In this document: piece after piece, positions 7,267 through 14,053 of the stretch
Layout of the letters: each line of letters starts with the position of its first letter
Numbering within the stretch: the first letter of the stretch is position 1
Source of the DNA: an uncultured Oscillospiraceae bacterium
GTDB lineage: Bacteria > Bacillota > Clostridia > Oscillospirales > Acutalibacteraceae
Length of the DNA stretch: 18,813 bases
Assembly: GCA_910588415.1 (NCBI GenBank)
Contig: CAJUPK010000032.1
Location: 1-18,813, forward strand
Direction of reading: 5' to 3'
The notes under the pieces: generated by a model
Database searches by the model: none
The model's input: only the letters and a program-made list of their open reading frames with translations
Told to the model about the DNA's origin: nothing
Program-made: the position numbers and the translations under genes

Positions 7267-7308
7267 CAAAACGCTTCAGCTCCCTTTTCCGGGGTCTGAA
7301 GCGTTTTG
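7267..7308. terminator. Bidirectional intrinsic terminator after coaX
   Basis: A perfect 13-base-pair stem pairs CAAAACGCTTCAG (7267-7279) with CTGAAGCGTTTTG (7296-7308) across a 16-base loop that can pair further. The A-run on one arm and T-run on the other make it usable in both directions, which fits its place between convergent coaX and the small gene at 7326-7502. Confidence 0.88.
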
Positions 7309-7325
7309 CGCTGGCCGGGGCGCCG

Positions 7326-7502
7326 TCAGCCCTTTGCCTGGGGCGTTTCCAGCGCGTTTTTGCAGTATTGCTCCAGCTCCTCTTTGGTCTGCAGCTTTAC
7401 CCCGCTCTGGACGATCTGGGCCTTCAGCACCTGGGGCAGCGAGTCAAAATAGGTTTGGGCCTGCATGTCAAAGCCCTGCTTCTGGTTTTCCATACAACTC
7501 AT
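7326..7502 (-). CDS. Small conserved-looking hypothetical protein (58 aa)
   Basis: This is a short soluble protein: MSCMENQKQGFDMQAQTYFD, then SLPQVLKAQIVQSGVKLQTK and EELEQYCKNALETPQAKG. The YF(D/E)SLP...QSGV...(E)EL pattern is one I associate with small, uncharacterised proteins common in Ruminococcaceae, but I know no function. Three starts are possible: GTG at 7523, ATG at 7502 (AAGG six to eight bases upstream, preferred) and ATG at 7493, which would give the simplest MENQKQ start. It stands alone between the terminator at 7267-7308 and the divergent nusB promoter. No metal-binding, DNA-binding or membrane motif is visible; the C-terminal half is probably helical. Confidence 0.65.
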   Translation of the reverse strand: MSCMENQKQGFDMQAQTYFDSLPQVLKAQIVQSGVKLQTKEELEQYCKNALETPQAKG

Positions 7503-7608
7503 CCCTTTCCTTTTCGGCTTCACAGAAAAGGATTCCCCCCTGCGGGGCTTTTCATACGCGGGCTTTGGCCCTCCGGAAAGAAAACTTCCGCCAAGTTGGG
7601 AGGAGAGG

Positions 7609-7637
7609 TTGTAGTTTCAGGAATTTTGTGGTAAAAT
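7609..7637 (+). promoter_or_regulatory. Promoter of the nusB operon, extended -10
   Basis: TTGTAG (7609-7614) and TAAAAT (7632-7637) are 17 bases apart and the -10 is preceded by TGG, an extended -10 element. The predicted start near 7644 gives a leader of about 190 bases before nusB. The block TTTTGTGGTAAAAT (7624-7637) recurs with one change at 7732-7745. Confidence 0.65.
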
Positions 7638-7681
7638 GGATAATGCATGACTTTGTATATACAGGCGGGATGGGGTCCGGG

Positions 7682-7735
7682 CGCCGGAGTTTATTTCTCC
7701 CGGCGGGCAGGGGAGGAGATAACTCCCTGCTTTTT
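7682..7735 (+). terminator. Tandem hairpins in the nusB leader, the second terminator-like (candidate attenuator)
   Basis: Hairpin 1 pairs CGCCGG-AG (7682-7689) with CT-CCGGCG (7697-7705, one bulged C). Hairpin 2 pairs GCAGGG-AG (7707-7715, one bulged G) with CTCCCTGC (7723-7730) around GAGATAA and runs straight into TTTTT (7731-7735). The second has the form of an intrinsic terminator, placed between the promoter and nusB, so readthrough may be regulated. Regulation is inferred; the hairpins are visible. Confidence 0.55.
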
Positions 7736-7832
7736 GTGGCAAAATACGGTTTGTCCCGTACAGACCGCCCATAAACATACAGGCAAGCTTTCAAGTCAAA
7801 TCGATTCGGGGAAAATGAGGGAGGGCTTTTAT

Positions 7833-8294
7833 ATGACCAGACGGGAAGCCAGGGAGCAGGCCTTTTGTCTGCTGTTTGAGCAGACAGTGGCAGGCGGCTC
7901 TATGGAGGAAATTCTGCAGGCCGCCAACCAGGCCAGGGACCTGGCGCCAAACTCTTTTGCGGAATCCCTGGCCTTTGGGGTAGAGGAACACCAGGAGCAG
8001 CTGGACCAGGCCATCAGCCAGAACCTGCGGGGCTGGTCCCTGCGGCGGCTCTCTAAGGTGGCGCTGACCCTTTTGCGCATGGCCGCCTACGAGCTGCTGT
8101 ACTCCAAGGACGTGCCCGGCAAGGTGGCCATCAACGAGGCGGTTGAGCTGGCCAAGCGCTACGGCGGCCAGGGGGACTCCGCCTATATCAACGGGGTGCT
8201 GGGGTCCCTGGCCAGGGGAGGCCAACAGACCGATGGGTCCGCCTCCTCGCCGGAGGAACCCGCCCAGGACAGCCCGGAGGCCGGGAGCCTATGA
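7833..8294 (+). CDS. nusB: Transcription antitermination factor NusB
   Basis: NusB binds boxA RNA with NusE (ribosomal protein S10) to assemble antitermination complexes on rRNA transcripts. The 153-residue protein starts MTRREAREQAFCLLFEQ, the NusB N-terminal helix, and has the C-terminal half pattern LRRLSKVALTLLRMAAYELL followed by VAINEAVELAKRYGG and AYINGVLGSLA. The last 25 or so residues are a polar, Pro/Glu/Ser-rich tail not needed for the fold. GGAGGG stands seven bases before the ATG; the longer upstream open frame is leader. It heads the cluster with the TsaD-like gene (ATGA overlap), xseA, xseB and ispA, a common Firmicute order. Confidence 0.95.
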   Translation: MTRREAREQAFCLLFEQTVAGGSMEEILQAANQARDLAPNSFAESLAFGVEEHQEQLDQAISQNLRGWSLRRLSKVALTLLRMAAYELLYSKDVPGKVAINEAVELAKRYGGQGDSAYINGVLGSLARGGQQTDGSASSPEEPAQDSPEAGSL

Positions 8295-9214
8295 AGAGCC
8301 TGGGCCTGGACACCAGCAACTACACCACCTCCGCCGCGCTGTTCGACGGACAGGCTGTTCTGGAAAACCGGAGGCTCCCCCTGCCTGTGCCCCCAGGGGC
8401 CCGGGGGCTGCGGCAGAGCGACGCTGTGTTTCACCACACCCGCCAGCTGCCCGGCCTGCTGAAGGGGCTGCTGCCCCAGGAGGGGCTGGGGGTGATAGGG
8501 GCCTCTATGGCCCCCCGCCAGGCGGAAGGCTCCTATATGCCCTGCTTTCTCACAGGCAAGGGCTTTGCCCAGGTGATTGGCGCGGCCCTGGATATTCCGG
8601 CGGAGCTGTTTTCCCACCAGCAGGGGCACCTTGCCGCCGCCCTCTACTCGGCCGGGCGGCTGGACCTGTTGGACCGGACTTTTCTGGCCTTTCACGTATC
8701 CGGCGGCACCACAGAGGCCCTGATTGCCTCCCCTGGCCCCCATGGGCCGGACGCAGAGCTTGCCGCCCGCTCCCTGGACCTGAAGGCAGGCCAGGCTGTG
8801 GACCGGGTGGGGGTGGCCCTGGGGCTGGCCTTTCCCTGCGGGCCGGAGCTGGAACAGCTGGCTCTGCGGTGGCCGGAAAAAGTGCGGGTAAAGCCCGTTC
8901 TGCGGGGAGCGGACTGCTCCCTCTCCGGCATTGAGAACCAGTGCATGGCCATGCTGCGCCGAGGCCGTCCCCCGGAGGAGACCGCCCGGTTCTGCCTGGA
9001 GTCCATTGCCGCCGCTTTAGAGGCCATGTGCGCCGCCCTGCTGGAGGAGCACGGCCCCCTGCCCCTGGTGTTTTCCGGCGGGGTGTGCAGCTGTTCCATT
9101 TTGCGGGAGAGGCTCTCCCGCCGCTTTGGGGCCCTGTTTGCCGCGCCGGAGTTTTCCAGCGACAACGCCGCCGGGGCGGCTATTCTAGCATATAGGACGA
9201 GGTTTGGGTTATGA
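8291..9214 (+). CDS. Divergent TsaD/Kae1 (peptidase M22 family) paralogue
   Basis: This 307-residue protein belongs to the TsaD/Kae1/YgjD ASKHA family, whose canonical member transfers threonylcarbamoyl to tRNA A37. It keeps recognisable family landmarks: LGLDTSNYTTS at 4-14, the metal-ligand HxxxH as HQQGH at 109-113, HVSGGTTEAL at 135-144, AGQAVDRVG with the PCGPELEQLA segment at 167-191, FSGGVCSCSILRERL at 261-275 and SDNAAGAAILAY at 290-301. It is some 30 residues shorter than usual TsaD, and motifs such as GGVAAN are altered. Its site between nusB and xseA rather than with tsaB or tsaE suggests a paralogue, not the main TsaD. The activity is unknown. The start overlaps the nusB stop; the stop overlaps the xseA start. 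Confidence 0.8.
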   Translation: MKSLGLDTSNYTTSAALFDGQAVLENRRLPLPVPPGARGLRQSDAVFHHTRQLPGLLKGLLPQEGLGVIGASMAPRQAEGSYMPCFLTGKGFAQVIGAALDIPAELFSHQQGHLAAALYSAGRLDLLDRTFLAFHVSGGTTEALIASPGPHGPDAELAARSLDLKAGQAVDRVGVALGLAFPCGPELEQLALRWPEKVRVKPVLRGADCSLSGIENQCMAMLRRGRPPEETARFCLESIAAALEAMCAALLEEHGPLPLVFSGGVCSCSILRERLSRRFGALFAAPEFSSDNAAGAAILAYRTRFGL

Positions 9215-10401
9215 GTGCAACGATACTGACAGTCTCACAGGTCAACCGCTTTCTGAAGTCCCTGATTGAAGGGGACGGCCGGCTTTCTGATATTCTGATT
9301 GCCGGGGAAATCTCCAATCTCACGGTGAACCAGCGGTCCGGCCACATGTATTTCTCCCTAAAGGACGAGAGCTCTGTGCTCAAGGCAGTGATGTTCGCCA
9401 GCGCTGCCCGGCGGCTGGCCTTTGCCCCGGCGGACGGGATGCGGGTGATTCTGCGGGGCCGGGTGGCGGTCTACGAGCCCAGCGGGCAGTACCAGCTGTA
9501 CGGGGAGACCATGCAGCCCGATGGCGTGGGCGCCCTGGCCCTGGCCTTTGACCAGCTGAAGGAGCGGCTGGCGGAGGAGGGACTGTTCGACCGGGCCCGG
9601 AAGCGGCCCCTGCCCCCCTATCCCCAGCGGATTGGGGTGATTACCTCCCCTACCGGGGCGGCTGTGCAGGACATTCTGCAGATTCTGGGCCGCCGCTGGC
9701 CTGTGGCCGAGGTGGTTTTCTGCCCGGTGCAGGTGCAGGGCGACGCTGCTGTGCCCCAGCTGATTTTGGCCCTGGAGGAGCTGAACCACCGGGACGCCTG
9801 CGATGTGATCATCCTAGGCCGGGGGGGCGGCTCTATGGAGGACCTGTGGGCCTTCAACAACGAGAGCCTGGCCCGCACAGTGGCCTGGTCCCACATTCCG
9901 GTGGTGTCGGCGGTGGGCCATGAGACGGATTTTACCATCTGCGATTTTGCCGCTGACCTGCGGGCCCCCACCCCCAGCGCCGCCGCAGAGCTGTGTACCC
10001 CTGTGCTGCAGGACGAGCTGGACGCTGTTCTGGCCTATCACCAGTATTTCCAGGACAAGGCCCTGGGGATTTTGGCCCATATGCGGCAAAGGGTGGACCT
10101 GCTGGTACAGGCCTCTCCCCTAAGCCGGCCAGGCAGCTATGTGCCCCTGCGCCGGAATGTTCTGGACACTCTCTCCGCCAGGCTGAAAACCTGCTGCCAG
10201 GAGCGGTTTCACCAAGACCGCCGGGAGCTGGCGGTACTCTCCGGCAAGCTGGACGCCATGAGTCCCTTGAAGGTGCTGGCCCGGGGCTATTCGGTGGTAT
10301 ACCACCAGGGCCGGGTCCTGCGGGACCTGGAGGCTCTGCCCCCTGGGGAGGAAGTGCTGATACAGGCCGAAAAGGGAAAGCGGCCGGCAAAGCTCTTATA
10401 A
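9211..10401 (+). CDS. xseA: Exodeoxyribonuclease VII large subunit
   Basis: XseA is the catalytic subunit of exonuclease VII, which with several XseB subunits degrades single-stranded DNA from both ends. The 396-residue protein has an N-terminal OB-fold (about 1-100, with ILIAGEISNLTVNQRSGHMY and FSLKDESSVLKAVMF). The catalytic domain follows, with RIGVITSPTGAAVQDI near 147-162, the ILGRGGGSMEDLWAFN block near 200-215 and SAVGHETDFTICDFAADLRA near 231-250. A coiled region and C-terminal LKVLARGYSVV complete the family plan. Its length is near normal though the coiled-coil part is on the short side. It starts four bases inside the preceding gene, with GAGG nine bases upstream. xseB follows after 92 bases, so the two are likely co-transcribed. 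Confidence 0.96.
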   Translation: MSATILTVSQVNRFLKSLIEGDGRLSDILIAGEISNLTVNQRSGHMYFSLKDESSVLKAVMFASAARRLAFAPADGMRVILRGRVAVYEPSGQYQLYGETMQPDGVGALALAFDQLKERLAEEGLFDRARKRPLPPYPQRIGVITSPTGAAVQDILQILGRRWPVAEVVFCPVQVQGDAAVPQLILALEELNHRDACDVIILGRGGGSMEDLWAFNNESLARTVAWSHIPVVSAVGHETDFTICDFAADLRAPTPSAAAELCTPVLQDELDAVLAYHQYFQDKALGILAHMRQRVDLLVQASPLSRPGSYVPLRRNVLDTLSARLKTCCQERFHQDRRELAVLSGKLDAMSPLKVLARGYSVVYHQGRVLRDLEALPPGEEVLIQAEKGKRPAKLL

Positions 10402-10407
10402 AGGGAT

Positions 10408-10421
10408 GGTTCCATGGAACC
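10408..10421. repeat. Perfect 14-bp palindrome between xseA and xseB
   Basis: GGTTCCATGGAACC is its own reverse complement and lies seven bases after the xseA stop, in the only sizeable gap of an otherwise overlapping operon. It has no loop, so it looks more like a protein-binding site than an RNA hairpin; no T-run follows. It may be chance. Confidence 0.35.
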
Positions 10422-10493
10422 CAGGCACATCCCGCGCTTGTTTTGGATTTTTAGGATACAGGAAACACAGCCACCATAGAAAGGATTTTGAGA

Positions 10494-10712
10494 ATGCCCG
10501 CAAAGAAACTGAAATTTGAGGACGCCATGGCCCGTCTGCAGGAGATTGTGACCCGGCTGGAGGCGGGAGACGCGCCTTTGGAAGAGGCCCTGCAGCTGTT
10601 TGAAGAGGGGGCAAAGCTCTCTGCCCTATGCTACAACACCCTGGACCGCGCTGAGCTGAAGGTGCGGGAACTGACGGCCCTGCAGCCGGAGGAGAGCCGC
10701 GATGATGGATAA
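10494..10712 (+). CDS. xseB: Exodeoxyribonuclease VII small subunit
   Basis: XseB is the small helical partner that binds the coiled coil of XseA. The 72-residue protein has the whole family pattern: LKFEDAMARLQEIVTRLEAG, then DAPLEEALQLFEEGAKL and a final helix with NTLDRAELKVREL. The ATG at 10494 has AGGA eight bases upstream. A TTG at 10488 extends the frame by two codons but lies only two bases from that site, so I reject it. The stop lies inside the start of ispA, giving an 11-base overlap that suggests coupled translation. Confidence 0.95.
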   Translation: MPAKKLKFEDAMARLQEIVTRLEAGDAPLEEALQLFEEGAKLSALCYNTLDRAELKVRELTALQPEESRDDG

Positions 10713-11568
10713 CTACCGCCGGGCTGTGGAGGCAGCCCTGGAAAAGCTTTTGCCGCCTCCCCCAAAAGGAGACCCTGCCGCTGTTGTGGCAGAGGCCATG
10801 CGGTACAGCCTGCTGGCAGGGGGAAAACGGGTGCGGCCTGTGCTGACCCTGGCCTTCTGCCAGCTGTGCGGGGGCAGCTGGCGGGACGCCATGCCCCTGG
10901 CCTGCGCTGTAGAGATGGTTCACACCTACTCCCTCATCCACGACGACCTGCCCTGTATGGACGACGACGACCTGCGCCGGGGCCGTCCCACCTGCCACAA
11001 GGTCTATGGAGAGGCCATGGCCCTGCTGGCTGGGGACGGCCTGCTGACTTTGGCCTTTGACACTGCCCTGTGCTTCTATGACCCGGCCCGGGGCGCTGGA
11101 GCTGCCCGGACCCTTGCCCGGCTGGCAGGATACCGGGGCATGGTGGGCGGCCAGTGCGTGGACCTTTCCACCCAGGGAAAGGCCGCGGATCTCTCCCTGC
11201 TGCAAACCATGGACCAGGGCAAGACCGTGGCCCTGATAGAGGCTGCCTGCCGGATGGGCTGCATGGCCGCCAGCGCGGACCGGGAGGCCCTCTCCGCTGC
11301 CAGCCGGTATGCCCAGGGGGTGGGCATGGCCTTCCAGATTCGGGACGACCTGCTGGATGTGCTGGGGGACGCCCATAAGCTGGGGAAAAACACAGGCATG
11401 GACGCGGCCCGGGACAAGACCAACTATGTGAGCCTTTTAGGCCTGGAGGCTGCCCAGCAGCAGGTGGACGCCTACACCCAACAGGCGGTGGAGGCCCTGG
11501 AGGCTTTTGAGGGGGACAGCCGCTTTCTGCGGGAGTTCGCCCTGTCCCTGGCCGGGCGGGAGGCCTGA
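10702..11568 (+). CDS. ispA: Polyprenyl (farnesyl-type) diphosphate synthase
   Basis: IspA condenses dimethylallyl and geranyl diphosphate with isopentenyl diphosphate to make farnesyl diphosphate, a precursor of undecaprenyl and quinone side chains. The 288-residue protein has GGKRVRP at 40-46, the first aspartate-rich motif as DDLPCMD at 81-87 (followed by DDDLRRG), GGQCVDL near 149-155 and the second aspartate motif DDLLD at 215-219. HTYSLIH before the first motif and the two-residue insertion within it are typical of bacterial farnesyl synthases, though geranylgeranyl product length cannot be excluded. GGAGGAG lies seven bases before ATG 10702; a second ATG follows immediately at 10705. 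dxs, the usual next gene, is absent here. Confidence 0.93.
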   Translation: MMDNYRRAVEAALEKLLPPPPKGDPAAVVAEAMRYSLLAGGKRVRPVLTLAFCQLCGGSWRDAMPLACAVEMVHTYSLIHDDLPCMDDDDLRRGRPTCHKVYGEAMALLAGDGLLTLAFDTALCFYDPARGAGAARTLARLAGYRGMVGGQCVDLSTQGKAADLSLLQTMDQGKTVALIEAACRMGCMAASADREALSAASRYAQGVGMAFQIRDDLLDVLGDAHKLGKNTGMDAARDKTNYVSLLGLEAAQQQVDAYTQQAVEALEAFEGDSRFLREFALSLAGREA

Positions 11569-12494
11569 TGGAGCCAGCGCAGGCAGCGGAAGCGGTCTCC
11601 CGCCGGGTGCCGGAGGACTGGCAGGGGGCCACGGTAAAGAGATTCGCCCGGGAATACCTGGGGCTCTCTGCCAAGGCCCTGGCTGGCCAGAAAACCGACG
11701 GCGGCATTTTGGTCAACGGCCAGCCCGCCCGGGCCAATACAGTGCTGCAACCAGGGGACTGCCTGGCCTTTCCCCTGCTGCCAGAGGAGATGAACTACCC
11801 TGCGGTTCCCCTGCCTGTGGCGGTCCTCTATGAAGACCGGGACTTCCTGCTCATCGACAAACCCCCGGGTATGCCTGTCCACCCATCCCCTGGACACGAC
11901 CAGGACAGCCTGCTGAACGCGGCTGCCTGGCACTACAGGCAGACCGGGCAGAGCCACCGGGTGCGCCCCCTGTACCGGCTGGACAAGGACACCAGCGGCG
12001 TGCTGCCCCTGGCCAAGCACCGGATGGCGGCAGGCGCGGACCTGCAAAAGCTGTATCTGGCTGTGTGCCAGGGGGAACTCTCTGGCCGGGGCGCCATCCG
12101 GCTGCCCATTGGCCTGCGGGAGGGCAGTAAGATCCAGCGGGCCTGCGGCCATGGCCCTGGTTTTCAGCCAGCCTGCACTCACTGGCAGGCCCTGGGCTGC
12201 CAGGAGGGCCACACCCTGCTGGTCCTAAAGCTGGAAACCGGACGCACCCACCAGATCCGGGTCCACCTGGCCCATATGGGCCACCCTTTGGCCGGGGACG
12301 ACCTGTACGGCGGCAGTCTGCGCCGTCTCTCCCGGCAGGCCCTGCACTGCGCCTGGCTGCGCATGGCCTGCCGGACCCTGGACTTTTGCCATACCTTTGC
12401 GGCAAAGCCGCCCCAGGACCTGCTTCACGCTTTTCCCTGGGCGCGGGAGATTCTGGACAATGCACGGAAGGGAGACGCGGACCAATATGCCTGA
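11568..12494 (+). CDS. RluA-family RNA pseudouridine synthase
   Basis: RluA/RluD-type enzymes isomerise uridines in rRNA or tRNA. This 308-residue protein has an N-terminal S4-like part (about residues 13-75, ending VNGQPARANTVLQPGDCLAF), then FLLIDKPPGMPVHPSPGH and the catalytic motif YRLDKDTSG with its aspartate near residue 140. The C-terminal signature is LETGRTHQIRVHLAHMGHPL followed by AGDDLYGG. Between the catalytic motif and LYLAVCQG the chain is some eight or nine residues shorter than I expect: AKHRMAAGADLQK leads straight into LYLAV. This could be natural trimming of a helix. The target base is not predictable. The start shares one base with the ispA stop (TGATG), and its own stop overlaps the next gene. 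Confidence 0.9.
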   Translation: MEPAQAAEAVSRRVPEDWQGATVKRFAREYLGLSAKALAGQKTDGGILVNGQPARANTVLQPGDCLAFPLLPEEMNYPAVPLPVAVLYEDRDFLLIDKPPGMPVHPSPGHDQDSLLNAAAWHYRQTGQSHRVRPLYRLDKDTSGVLPLAKHRMAAGADLQKLYLAVCQGELSGRGAIRLPIGLREGSKIQRACGHGPGFQPACTHWQALGCQEGHTLLVLKLETGRTHQIRVHLAHMGHPLAGDDLYGGSLRRLSRQALHCAWLRMACRTLDFCHTFAAKPPQDLLHAFPWAREILDNARKGDADQYA

Positions 12495-13038
12495 AGATAC
12501 GCTGAAAATCCTGCCGCTGAGTCGGGAAAACTGGGGGGACATCAACCGGGCCAACCAGCCCTTCCCCCTGATTGGAAGACTGAAGCCAGCCTTTCAGGAC
12601 GGCCAGTGGAGCTTTACCGAGGAGCTGTTTTCCCAGCCCGGCACCAAAGCCTATGAAAACGACAGCGAGGACTTTTTTGCCCAGCACATGGACAACCCCC
12701 ACAAGGCTGCCTATCTGGCCTACCGCGGCAGCCTGTGCGTGGGCCAGCTGGTATTGCGGAAGGACTGGAACGGCTACGCCTTTATAGAGGATATCTGCGT
12801 GGCCCAAAAGGCCCGGGGCCAGGGCGTGGGCACTGCCCTGGTACAAAAAGCAGCGGAATGGGCCAAGGAACAGGGGCTTTCCGGCCTGGCCCTGGAAACC
12901 CAGGACACCAATCTGCTGGCCTGCCGTTTTTATCTGCGGCAGGGGTTTCAAATTGGGGGAATCAACACTCTGTTTTACAGAAATTTTTCCCCGCCCGTCT
13001 GCGGCGAGACCGCTGTTTTCTGGTATCTGCCATTCTGA
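12487..13038 (+). CDS. GNAT N-acetyltransferase similar to streptothricin acetyltransferase (SatA/Sat4)
   Basis: This 183-residue GNAT protein strongly resembles the SatA/Sat4 streptothricin acetyltransferases, which acetylate the beta-lysine of streptothricin and so inactivate it. The resemblance extends over the length: WSFTEELF near residue 41, VGQLVLRKDWNGYAFIEDI at 85-103, the acetyl-CoA loop RGQGVGTAL at 110-118, LALETQDTNLLACRFYLRQG at 133-152 and the ending AVFWYLPF. Such chromosomal homologues are common in Firmicutes and many have unknown substrates, so resistance is only a possibility. The ATG at 12487 fits family length; its ribosome site (AAGGGAG) is about 12 bases away. An in-frame ATG at 12460 is the alternative. 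It overlaps the preceding stop by eight bases. Confidence 0.85.
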   Translation: MPEDTLKILPLSRENWGDINRANQPFPLIGRLKPAFQDGQWSFTEELFSQPGTKAYENDSEDFFAQHMDNPHKAAYLAYRGSLCVGQLVLRKDWNGYAFIEDICVAQKARGQGVGTALVQKAAEWAKEQGLSGLALETQDTNLLACRFYLRQGFQIGGINTLFYRNFSPPVCGETAVFWYLPF

Positions 13039-13052
13039 AAGGAGGCTTTCTT

Positions 13053-13925
13053 ATGCCCGCCTGTTTGACCCACTTTACCTTTGCCAACGAGGTTTTAAAG
13101 CGCTTGGAGGAGCCTGCTCTTGACCCCTGCGCCTATGCCTGGGGCGCCCAGGGGCCGGATTTTCTCTTCTGCCACCGGTATTTCCAGGCCGCCCTGCAAA
13201 AGGGCCTGGGCTCCCTGCGGGAATATGGCTCTGCCCTGCACAAGACCCCGCCCTCCCGAACCCTCTCCGCCATGCGGGATTTTCTGGCCCAGCACCCGGA
13301 CCCCAGCTACCGCTGGTATATGCGAGGCTTTCTCTGCCACTATGCCCTGGACTCCACCGCCCATCCCTATATAAACGCCCGGGCAGAGGAGCTGGCGGCC
13401 CAGCGGCCCCCGGAGAACCCCTCCACCATGCACGGGGAGATAGAAGCCGCCCTGGACGCCATTGTGCTTCGCTGGAAGACCGGGGCCCTGCCCTCCGAGG
13501 TGAAGCTGGGAGACATGTTCCCCAAAAACGAGGGGGTGCAGCGGAAGATTGCCTGCCTCTACCGGGAGCTGCTCTTTCAGGTCTACGGCGGGGAGGCAGC
13601 CCAGGAGGACCTGTACCAAGCCACCCGGGACGCTCATTTTGTGTTTGCCTGCTCCACAGACCGCACAGGACTGAAGCGCCTGCTGTTCAGCGCTTTGGAA
13701 AAGGGCCGTCCCCGCTATGTGACCTCCCACCTGGTCCCCTTGACCGAGGACCCGGACATGGACTATGCCAATCTGCAGCAAAATCCCTGGACCTGGCAGG
13801 GGCAGGAGAGCCGCCAGGACTTTTTCCAGCTGTATGAACAGGCCCTGGACCTGGCCCTGCGCCTGAGCCGGGAGCTGGACACCGTGGACTTTGCCGCCGT
13901 TACCCAGGAGAAGCCCTTTGGCTGA
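13053..13925 (+). CDS. Zinc-dependent phospholipase C-like protein
   Basis: This 290-residue protein matches the zinc-dependent phospholipase C/S1-P1 nuclease-like family that is common and mostly uncharacterised in Clostridia. Visible metal-ligand-type features are THFTFANEVL at 6-15, WGAQGPDFLF at 30-39, His96-x3-Asp100-x3-His104 in HYALDSTAHP, and His127 with Glu131 in HGEIEAALD, a pattern like the trinuclear zinc site. There is no signal peptide, unlike secreted clostridial phospholipases, so a cytoplasmic role or a different substrate is likely. AAAGGAGG sits seven bases before ATG 13053, directly after the acetyltransferase stop. The upstream part of the open frame overlaps that gene and is not real. 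It ends the cluster that began with nusB. Confidence 0.85.
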   Translation: MPACLTHFTFANEVLKRLEEPALDPCAYAWGAQGPDFLFCHRYFQAALQKGLGSLREYGSALHKTPPSRTLSAMRDFLAQHPDPSYRWYMRGFLCHYALDSTAHPYINARAEELAAQRPPENPSTMHGEIEAALDAIVLRWKTGALPSEVKLGDMFPKNEGVQRKIACLYRELLFQVYGGEAAQEDLYQATRDAHFVFACSTDRTGLKRLLFSALEKGRPRYVTSHLVPLTEDPDMDYANLQQNPWTWQGQESRQDFFQLYEQALDLALRLSRELDTVDFAAVTQEKPFG

Positions 13926-14006
13926 CAGGGGGATTTTCTCAGGCCAAGCGGCGGGCGGCTTAGGTCTTCCCCCCGGGGTTCCTGGGCTTTTCCAGCTGTG
14001 TACAGC

Positions 14007-14035
14007 TTGACAAACTCTCCTACAGGTGGTATAGT
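14007..14035 (+). promoter_or_regulatory. Strong promoter driving the inverted-repeat element and ilvA
   Basis: A perfect TTGACA (14007-14012) and TATAGT (14030-14035) are 17 bases apart, with TGG before the -10. The predicted start near 14042 lies just before the inverted-repeat element, so that element would be transcribed as a leader of about 460 bases. Between the phospholipase stop and this promoter, only an imperfect hairpin (GGGGGA near 13928 with TCCCCC near 13970) could end the previous transcript. Confidence 0.82.
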
Positions 14036-14053
14036 ATGTGTAAGTAACACGCT

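Noticed and set aside
7788..7810. Possible boxA-like sequence (GCTTTCAAG) in the nusB leader
   Set aside because: Similarity to the boxA core is weak and could be chance; not claimed as a feature.
13926..13985. Terminator after the phospholipase-like gene
   Set aside because: Only an imperfect long hairpin with internal loops is visible and the T-run is poor; mentioned with the promoter but not called.
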